Below, piece by piece: positions 1-10,300 of a DNA stretch of 64,000 nucleotides (positions are counted from its first letter, which is position 1; the number at the start of each line of letters is the position of its first letter). Source of the DNA: Acridotheres tristis (taxonomy: Eukaryota; Chordata; Aves; Passeriformes; Sturnidae); the NCBI GenBank assembly GCA_037013685.1, contig CM072887.1:38863154-38927153 (forward strand), read 5' to 3'. The notes under the pieces were generated by a model. That model was given only the letters and a program-made list of their open reading frames with translations, made no database searches and was not told the origin of the DNA. The translations under genes were made by a program, and so were the position numbers.

Positions 1-1295
1 AGATACTGATTCATGATTGCATAACAGTACTGCTGTGGTATACAGATACCAGTTTTGTGACCTCTTCTACTACCGACTTTGCTTCATTTCCTCTGTCTTT
101 CCGTTTTCTAGAATGGGGAAGTAGAGTGCTGTATGTCCAGCCTCTCTGCTTCAAAAGGAGAGGAATGTAAAATTGTTCTATTCCTCTACTGGTTAGATGG
201 TTGTGCTCTTTCTGGAAAAGTGCTTAACTGAAACAGGCAATATTGGGATGTTAGTAAGGATGGGAAGTAGTTATTCTATGATATGAGATTCCATATTCCA
301 GAAATTTAACATAAGATAGCTGAAGAAGATGTGGTGGAAGAGTGATATAGAAGAGCAGTGCCATCTCTTTATGGTAAGCTTCAGGGTATTATAGAGCACC
401 CAGAGAATAACATCCCACACTAACTAGAGAGTAATAGCAATAGTTCAAGTAATGTGAAGAGAGATTTGCTACAGTACATTTCAGCTCACCATTTCTCAAA
501 AAGCTTACGTATATCATGATATTTTAAATTTACACTGTTGACACTGGTGACATATTAATACTTACCACTACTCTGAATTCTTAAATATAAAGCAAGATTT
601 CCTTTTTTCAAGTAGCACTTCCTTTTGTGTTATCATTTGCAACTGTGATAAATACCTATAACTGATCCTTTTCTTATCTAGGATATCCATTCCATCTTAG
701 GAATGGCATTTAGAATTTGTTTCGAAAAATCTGGAATGATTTTGACAATTCCAGACATAGCATATTGATTTATTTCTGTTTAAAAATTGAAGTGGGCAAG
801 TCTAACAAGGGAGAAAAAAAAAATTTCATAATATCTTTGAAGGCGTTTTAATTGAAAGAAGATTAGTATTGTTTTGTGTTCTAATAATTAGCATGGTCCA
901 CACTTTATTTGGAAGATTTGTAAATTTCAGTTTTTTAAAAAGTTGGACTGAATTGCCTTAAACTTTGCACTATATTAGAGCAGCAATTTGTGAAGTTAGT
1001 AAGTTAGCAGCTTAGCTTACCTCTTCAGTCATTAGATAAATAAAAATCAGTATGCTATTGAGAATTTTGATGAAATTACTTCAGCTCTGAGACAAATTTA
1101 ATTTGCTTAAATAAATTTATTGCTACATAGCTTTTACCTGTAGAATTCATACAAAGGTAGATTTTTAAGAAATTAATTGCACGGGCAGGGCATCATTATG
1201 CAGCAGAATACACCAAAACCTTAGCTTGCTGTTTTTCAGTTTCTTGCTAGCATGTAGATGACATTAATTGCTATTTGGTTTTTGCTTTTTGACAG
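1..1295 (+). other. CEP43: CEP43 intron 2 (3' part)
   Basis: AT-rich intronic sequence upstream of the first visible CEP43 exon, ending in a tttttgacag acceptor. I looked for the human exon 2 segment (AELRAAVFLALEEQEKVE-like) in all frames and did not find it, so exons 1 and 2 and the promoter should lie upstream of the window. Confidence 0.6.
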
Positions 1296-1350
1296 AACAA
1301 AGCACCTCTGGTAAATGAAAGCTTGAAGAGTTTTTTAGGTACAAAGGATG
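1296..1350 (+). CDS. CEP43: CEP43 exon 3
   Basis: 55 bp, starts in phase 0 after a tttttgacag acceptor and ends one base into a codon before gtaagt. It encodes NKAPLVNESLKSFLGTKD, like human NKTPLVNESLKKFLNTKD. Confidence 0.93.
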
Positions 1351-4300
1351 GTAAGTTCTTTGTTTAGTGTATACTTCTCGAGATAATAAAAATAGGAGAC
1401 AAAGGATTAAATCTTTGAATCTTATTAACAGTGAAGTTTCCATTACATTAAGTATGCTTTTGTTCCTTTCAGATGTCCTAATTACTACTCATTCAGAATG
1501 GAGTTAAACATATAATTTTTAAAGTTAATATTGCTGAAGTTGTATTTTTAATTAAGGTGATTAAGGCATTGGAGTTAATATTTCATGAGGCCTTATAGTT
1601 GTACTAACTCAGAGATATTCTAGACCAATAGAAACAGTAACCAATGAAAACTGGGTAAGAGTACAGGTACAGGAGTGAATGAACATATGCAACAAATGTC
1701 AAAATTATGTTTTTAAAACAGCTGAACAGTAAAAAAATGCTGCACATGACTTTTGTAATGCTCTTGCAGTACTACTGGCTTAAATGATTTTGATATGACA
1801 TTCAAGTTAAAGATTACAGAGTTAGTATACAAACTTGCTATGAGGTTTGCTAAATGTCTAAACCATGTCCATACTGAAGCCATGTGTGCTGGTGTTAATG
1901 TTATATCATTGAAATAAGATTTGTTTCTGTCTGGTGTATTTTAACTCTACTCATTTTCATTTTAGGTCGATTGGTAGCAGGTCTTGTTGCAGAATTTCTA
2001 CGGTTTTTCAATCTTGATTTTACTTTAGCTGTTTTTCAGCCTGAATCAAGCACAGTAAGATATACTGGTTTTGTTTGTATGCAGTGCTCACTGAGTGCAT
2101 GGCAATGAATGCAGAAGCTATGGCAGATTTGTTTAAACCACTTACTTGTTTTTATTAAAAATATTTTTTTAATATTTTGTCTGTAATAGGTACCTAGTGC
2201 CATGAAAATACTTTTTTCAGGAAAATGGGCTAATATTAATAATTGTCTTTATCAAAATCAGTGCTAGATAATAATTTAATTTTGAATTAGCAAGCTGATA
2301 ATTTTTGTGGAATCATATAATATTACATGAATCCTGCACACCCCTGCAACATTTTTTGCCACTAACTTTACTATGTCATAATATTAAGTGACTACTGTTA
2401 CATGAAAATTAAAATAATCATCTACTCTGAGAATTTTCAGTGACACAAAGGACTTTGGGCAGATATACTTGACAAAAATTAAATCAATAGAATAGTTCAA
2501 TTGTGGCCCAACTGATTGCTTTAAGGCTTTAAACCCTTTTAGAGGATTTTCATCATCTTTGTCCCTTTGTCTCTTTTTATGATATAAAGGTTTTTTTAAT
2601 AATAATTTTGGGTTTGGAGCAGTTTCATTTCACTGCAGAATTTCTCATATCTCAAGTACTTTTTTTGTTTGAAGTCGGTTTAAATACTTAATATATTAAA
2701 AATCCAGTTTTTTCAAATCAATAAATTAGCTGACTTCTATTTCTCAGAACCTCATGTTTCTTTATAGGGCCTTTTTCAAAGAAAATCCCATACGACTTTG
2801 TTCTTTGCAAAATATCCTTAGCCAAATGAGTTGCTAATTTATTACTAGAACACATCTATACAAACATTCATGTTCATACTACCGAATAGAAACAAATGGA
2901 AACAGCCACACTTTATGTTGTGCTGCCACTCACTCCTGGGAGCAGTGCTTCATTTGTATTGTAAAGGCATCTTGTGCTCTTTAAAACACCTCCTTCTGTT
3001 TTCCAATAAATGTGTCCATTTCACCTATTGCACAGCATAAAGGAAATTTGCCAAAGTTAAGTAAGCTGGCCAAGACTGCTGTGTATGGTGCTGAAAGATT
3101 TGACTTTGTCTGTCTCTACTAGCCTCTGCCCCTGCACAGCTTCTTGTAATGTCTCTTTATCCAGTGTGCTTGACTAGTGGTAGCTCAGCAAGTGGTTTGC
3201 TTGACCTGTGTTCTGATAGGAAGTTTCACTATATGATCGTAAGAGATCCAGATGAACTAGTGCCCTTTGCAGTGTTGCCATCTGGGGTTGTGCTAACCAA
3301 CCTGGGTTTGCTGTAGCATTTTGCTTCTCCTATATTGTGAAGTTTAGTTTGAAAAAGTGTTGTTGGGGTTTTCTTGTGGAGTTTTTTGGATGATACTGAA
3401 TTGCTTTCATCCCTTTATCTGTCCAAACCCATGGTTTTTTTTAACGTGAAACAGAGACTGAAAGTAAGTGTTGGCTTATGCAAGTGTAGTTCTGTATGCA
3501 CAGGAGTAGCAACTCCTCATCATGCATGAATTTGCTGGGACCTCTGGCTGGGTGTCCTTGGATCCACTTTTAAATGTGATAGGCTAAAGTAGTTTGGCCA
3601 TATAAATTCTTAAATCCCAAAGCATGCTAATGATGGCTTCTTGCATATTTAAAATAACTTCACATGATCTGTGACAAGTTCATGTTCAGGTCAGAAGTAA
3701 GTTATGCAATAGATGGTAGATGTGTAGATGTGGCACTTAGAGACATGGTGTAGTGGTGGATTTGATGTTCTTAAGGGTCTTTTCCAACCTGAGTGATTCT
3801 ATGATTTTATAACTTTAAACCACCACCAACAAGACATAGTAAATAATCACTGTTTAGTTTAGGTAGAGCTGTGTTAAATAAGATTTTTTTATATTACAAA
3901 ATTCATCTTATGTTTTCTGACAGTTATTTCGATGTTGTGATTCTTTTTTTTCCTATTGTCCCCTCAGCTAAACGGCCTTGATGGTCGAGAAAACTTAGCT
4001 CGAGATTTGGGAATTACGGAAGCAGAAGGTGTTGTGGGTGGTCCCCTGTTGTTGGAGGTTGTTAGGAAGTGTAAGCAGAAAAAGACTTCAGGTAGTGAAG
4101 AAGTAAGTAATACTAACTTGAAATTTCTTTCTTTAAAATTCTTTATTCATTTTTTTAATGATGAAAAATAAACTGAAATTATGTACATACACTTGGCTAT
4201 TGTTGTACTATTATACTGTTTCAGGTCTGTATTATATTATGCCTTCAACTTAATCAGAGAGATAAGAGAGAGATAAACTTTATGACTGTTACTTTTAATA

Positions 4301-7300
4301 CTACCCTAGGGCTCTTTATTAATATTCTACTGCAACATCGTAGCATAGTATGAACCTAGATAAATGACACAGAACACTGTCACTTATTTTCTGATTTCTG
4401 GTATGGTTTGATAACACTTTTATCTGTACTTATTTTCCTTGGCATACTTCTAATTTTAATATGACCTGAAAAGCCTTGAATGAGTTTTGTCAAAAGCTTT
4501 AAAGCCCTACTGAAAACATATGTACTTAAAATTACATATATTGAAGTATTGAACTTCTTGAAGGCAATGACAGCAGTATTTGAATGGAATAGATAGATAA
4601 TTAATATGTTGATTAAATGAATTAAACCCAACCAATAGCATTTGATTGTGACTTGAAAGAAAGTATTCTACACTCAGGATGCATTCAGTGTCCCAAAGAA
4701 AGCTTAAATTCAAAAGTAGTTGTCATAGACTTCTTAACATAGCAATTTTCTGTCACATGAAGGGGTGGTTCCTTGAGTCCATATATTTCCTTGTGTTTGA
4801 TCAGTCTGGGAATGCCCCAGGAAAGCCAAGGCCCTTGTGGCTGGCCAGACTGTCAGTGTCCTGTTATGGTGACTCCACTGAGCAGTCCACTGTACTGGAG
4901 CATTTAACTGACTTGCTGAGGGACATGTGCCAGCTGTGTATTGGAGTCAAATCCCGTAGTACAATTTAGAAAGGAGAGCCCCTCCTGCATCTCCTCACTC
5001 TCTGATTTCCATACCAGTCATAGTGTGTGACTATAACTTCCCAGTTTTCTCTAGTTCTACCCTCAGTCGTCTTCCTGGTGTCAAGGTTTGCATACTGTCC
5101 AAGTGAGGATGGTAGCTTTGTTTCTGGTTGGATGCAATTATCCTAAGATCAGAGAATCATCAAGATTGAAAGAGACCTTTAAGGTCATCTAATTCAAGCA
5201 TCAGCATAGCACTTTCACTGTAACCCCTAACCCACAGCACCCAGCACCAGATGCAGATGCCTCTTGAATGCCTCCAAGGATGGTGACTCCACCACCCCTC
5301 TGGGCAAACTGTTCCGATGACTGACCACCATAACAGTGAAACATTTCTTTCTAATAGGTAATCTGAATGTCCCTGTCTCAAGGCATTTCCTCTAGACCTC
5401 TCACTGCAGGAACAGTAGAAGAGGCTGGTCTTCACCTGACTACACCCCCCTTAGCCTCTTGTCTAGACCAGCTGCCTCAACCATTCTTCTTAGGACATGT
5501 TTTCTAGATCCTTCATGAGTCTCACTGCCCTTTTCTGGACATGCTCCTGCACCTCAATATCTTTTCTAATGTGAGGGGCCCAAAACCGAATGCAATAGTC
5601 GGGATGGGACTTCACCAGTGCCAATTATTACAAAATTAAAGTTTTAGTAACTGGTATTTGAAACTTCTTAGGTGGCTCCAGTTCTAAATGACAGCCAGTG
5701 CCCCATATCAAAATCATCTGATGGACGGTCAAGTGCACACTCTATACCAAATAAGGTAAGATTAAATATAACGAAAAGCTTTATAACATAGGTGAGATGA
5801 GTAAAAGAGAACCCCTATGAAACTGCCGGTATGACAGCATTCACTTAAATGATCTGCAATTTCAAAATATTTATTCCACTCAGCAAAACTTTCACGTATG
5901 ATTCCAAGCAAAGATGAACTCTTGGGCTTATACTTTTCTTACATAACATAGTACAGGGCCCAGAACAGAAAAGTAGCTGTAGCTTCCCTTTTATTGTAGT
6001 CTTAATTTTCAAAAACAATTCTGTTCCTTTAGGATAGGAAGTAAAAATATTTTTATTACTACCACTTGTGGGTTTAAGTACTTTTTCCTGCCCTAGAAAA
6101 ACTGAGCTACTGCCAGCAATTGAATGTGATTCTGACTGAGATAAAATAGCCTTGGTATGAAAAAGACCTACCAAGGTAATTTTAACTTTGATGGCCTTTG
6201 GTTTGAAAATCTAGCTTCAGCCTTCTGAGTGGAAGTTAATGACTGATGAAAAAATACTTCAGACAGTACAACTTGCATACATATTGGCTGGATTAAATAA
6301 TACTTTCTGTTTTGTTTCAAAACTGTACTGCTGTTAGTTTGTAGAAAAGAAGCTAATGTAGTAAGTCTTTTACTGGCTTAATTTTATTAAGTCTAGGAGA
6401 AAGCAAAAATAGCAGTACTCTTTGCTAGGTAATAATATAAAAACATTTTTCTTTCTCAGCAAATTGATTATCTAGGTAAATTAGCATATTGTACTTGGCC
6501 ACAAAGCCATGCTAAGTTACAGCTTGAGTCGTATGACTTGATGTTAAAGGTATGCACATGGAATTGTTCTTACAATCTAGACTGTAGGTCTGAGCCATAA
6601 GCATGAGAAGAAGATTGAAAGTTATGTACTTTTAAAGTCTCACTTTTGTCATTTTTGGTTTTAGTATTTGAGAGAATGTGTCAGTAACTCCAGTTTCCTT
6701 ACACTTATTACTTTAAGACCTAATACTTTATTGCAGAGATTACCATTTAATATGGAATTTAGAGTAATTTTCATGTGTTTAAATTGATTTCTTTTGAAGA
6801 CAATGGTTATAACGAAGAACCTTTGTTGAGATGTTGCAAAGTAACATGAATAAAGTATAAGAATCAGTCTGTAGATTTCTTTATTTGGTAACCAAGCTAT
6901 TTTTTAATTGTTTGCTTTTATGATAGAAGTGAGGTAGGTAGCATAGCAATGCACAGGATGGAACAAAAGATTTTAATGGCAGCAGCAGTAAAGAGCACTT
7001 TCTAAAGTGAGAAAACAACTTTTTTCTGGTGTGATTCTTGATTATGCTAATGAACTTACTAATACTTTTCAGAAATTTGAGGTAGTATTTTAGAAAGTGA
7101 TGCTAGGTGTATGTTATGTGTTGGGCATTTATATATACACTTAGATTATTACATGACATGAATACTTAGTCCAGTCTTTATCTTTCAAGGCTGCTGAAAA
7201 CACTCAGAGTGATACAAGTGTCTCATCAGGGGAAGCAAGCAAAAGAAGTATTAATTTTCTGCCTAATGAAACAAAACTAGATCCTCAACTAGAAAACAAA

Positions 7301-10300
7301 GACTTGAATACCAAAGAAAAAAGTGATCCAGTTGTGGATGAAGATGATGTAGAGGGAGATTCTTTCTTTGATGACCCTGTACCCAAACCAGAAAGAACTT
7401 ACAGCTGGTAGGTAACATGGATGTTCTTCTTAATACATGGTTTATTTTGTCCTCTGTATGCTTGCAGACATTTGAGAGCTATTCATTTTTTGATTATTTG
7501 CTTTTGTAAGTGTTCAGATCTATAACATTTTGTTTCCAAAATATTCGTGTCTCTGATTTTGTTCTATTCCATTATTCTATTCTATTCTATTCTATTCTAT
7601 TCTATTCTATTCTATTCTATTCTATTCTATTCTATTCTATTCTATTCTATTCTATTCTATTCTATTCACAGTGTCCTCTGGGATCTCTTGGATGTACTAT
7701 GAATGGAAAAACTTTTATCACTTTAAGGTGCATCAGTTAGGGTATCTAATGTCTCCAGCCTGTTTCTGTGGTGGAATGAACACATATGAGGCACAGACAT
7801 CAGTGTTTCTTCTTGCAACAGAGCTGCAGTGGTGATCTGTTCTAAAGGAAGTGGACAGTGATAGGGATAGTTCATTAAATATCAGTATGGCTTCGTAAGG
7901 AATACAAAAAATGCTCTGAACTGGCTCCACAGACTGTAATAATAAGGAAAGTTTTCTTACAGCTGAGGATTTTCTCTTCACATTGCAACACCTTTCGTAT
8001 TTTCAGTGAAGTGTGGTTACTTCTGTGTGTGCCAATTTTGCAGATGCATCCAAAGCACATTTTTTATTGTTCATCTGTGTGGAGTCTGACTGAAAAATGC
8101 CATTTAAAACAAGACTAGTGACTGAACTATACAGCAGCTTTGTTATAAAACTGAAAAACCTATCTTTGTGTTATCATGTTGAGTTATCTTGAAGTTTAGC
8201 TTAGATACCACAGTATTGAGCAATACTGCAAGATCATTTCTTGGTGTTCTTTTGCTGTGCTCAAGTAATCAGAGAATTTCTCTGTCTTAGCAGACATTAA
8301 GAAGAGGTTGCAGAATCATTTGTAAGTCAGTTTGGCAGTTGGCTTTTCCCCCCAGCTATGCTGATAGTGGGCAGAGCAGCATAAGCTTTTTTTGTATTAT
8401 TGTTACAGTAGATGCTTAGTCTTAGAGTAGGATCCTTCTGGTAGAGCACAAAGGAATCATGCCAGGTAAACCAGGTCTCTCTCTAGTAAATTAATGGACT
8501 CGTTGTGAAAGATTATTTATAATACATCTTTTGTTGGATGTTTTTCGTTGGAGTAGACTTTTTTTTCCTTGAGGAGCAGTATTGTACTCTGGAAAATATT
8601 GTACTAACAACTAACCCTACTATAGTATTTCTTTTCTCCTTTTCTTATTGTTAATATCAAGATTAAAACTGCATCTAAGTGCATTTATTCCTCCTTACTC
8701 AAGAGCTCATTTAACTAGCCTTTAACCAAAATAGCTATTGTAGCAGGTAGTCTAAGTGATAAGTTGGGTAAATTAGAAAAGTCTGTAAAAACTTTTGCAT
8801 AATAATAATATTTACTAATTTATTTTTTTGGGGGGCATTTTCGTTTGACAGCAAGGGAAATTTTCTTTGAAACTGGGTAAACTAGATTTATTCTAAAAGA
8901 CAATCCAAGAAACAGAATAATTATTTAGTAAAGTAAGGATTTATTTTCCTTGTAGAGAAACTCCCTACAGAAAAAATTTCTTCTGGATCATGTGTCTGTA
9001 GTAGACTCACAGTCCACAAGTAGTATTTTGTAGCATATAATGTTACTGTGATGGAGCTATTCTAGTGACATCCCATAATAAGGTTTGCTTCTAGATCATT
9101 TACAAATGAGCTAGAAGCTATTTGTAGCTGAGCTGCGTACGCTGAATTGCTCATTTTTACCCTCCTGACAACTCTTCTAGAGGGCAAAAACCCCCCATAT
9201 TCTCCAGGTAGAATCCCCTTTGTGGTACTTTGGGCTGGTGTGCTCAAGTCCCAAGGGGTAAATAAGTAGGGTAGCTGCCAGCATTGCTTTCTTTGCAAAA
9301 AGGTAAATTTCCTTATGGAAATCTTGCCCGTTCATTTAAGATGGGTTCAGAGCAAGCAGTTGCTAATGACAGTGTGAGAGATGATCCAGGCACTCATTAT
9401 CTCTAGGTCTCTGACCCATTGTTCAAAATTTTGAAGCACTTTAATGTGTGATGTTACACATGATATTTTGGTGATCTAGATATAATGAATGACTCAAATG
9501 ATGCCCATTATTAATACGAATGGAATCAAAATAGCAAACAGTTCTGGCAATAGTATGTGAAAATCTTGGTCTCTATTAATCTGTGTTTCTTCATCCTGTA
9601 CTTGCAAGTAGGATTTCAACTAGGTACTAGCCAAATGGACTTTAACATATGGTTACATCTATCTTCCTACAACCAAGAGGTTTTCATTCTCTGAACTGAC
9701 TGCTCTTATAATGAATAGCTTCATTGGACATAATCTCTTGAAGATGTAAAACAAACTGAAGTACTGATTTATATCTGAATCTTTTTTCTTTTGGCTGCGT
9801 TTACATGTGGGAATGATGAAGGTCACTAGACATAAACAGTGATGCTGATGAAGGTGCTCTGTCTGTGAGAGAAGACAGGCAGAAGTCTTTGCATGGGTGA
9901 GAAAATGGCTTTTTTAGTCAGTCTTGTGGTTGACACTTGTGCCTGTGAACTGCCTACTGCTTTTAAGGTTGCAGAGCGAATAGTCCTTTTTCCTTGCTCT
10001 TTTTTGCTGTAGTATTGCTGTTCTAGTTTTATGGCAATTTAATAACAGAAAATAAGCTAATGATGCATATTTTACAGCTCTGGAGTACTTATTTATTTGG
10101 TTTTTACAGGAAAACTGAGGCTAATAAAGCAGGAGGTCTAGCATCCCTTTCTGATGCACCGGCTCTAAAAAGTGGGTTAAGCTCTCTGACTGGCGCACCT
10201 TTGCTAAAGGAGTCTGATAGTAAGTTTTCATATATTTTTGTGTTCTGATGATTGTAGAAGTTACTTTTGTAATGAGATGAATGAGCTACAGGTTCAGATG

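Noticed and set aside
4679..4969. 96-codon open frame in CEP43 intron 5
   Set aside because: It lies between two well-supported CEP43 exons, has no splice signals that fit the gene's phase and no recognisable product.
5160..5435. 91-codon antisense open frame
   Set aside because: It falls inside the CR1 3' region at 5150-5622.
7510..7740. 76-codon open frame with (FYSIL)n repeats
   Set aside because: It is simply the translation of the ATTCT microsatellite.
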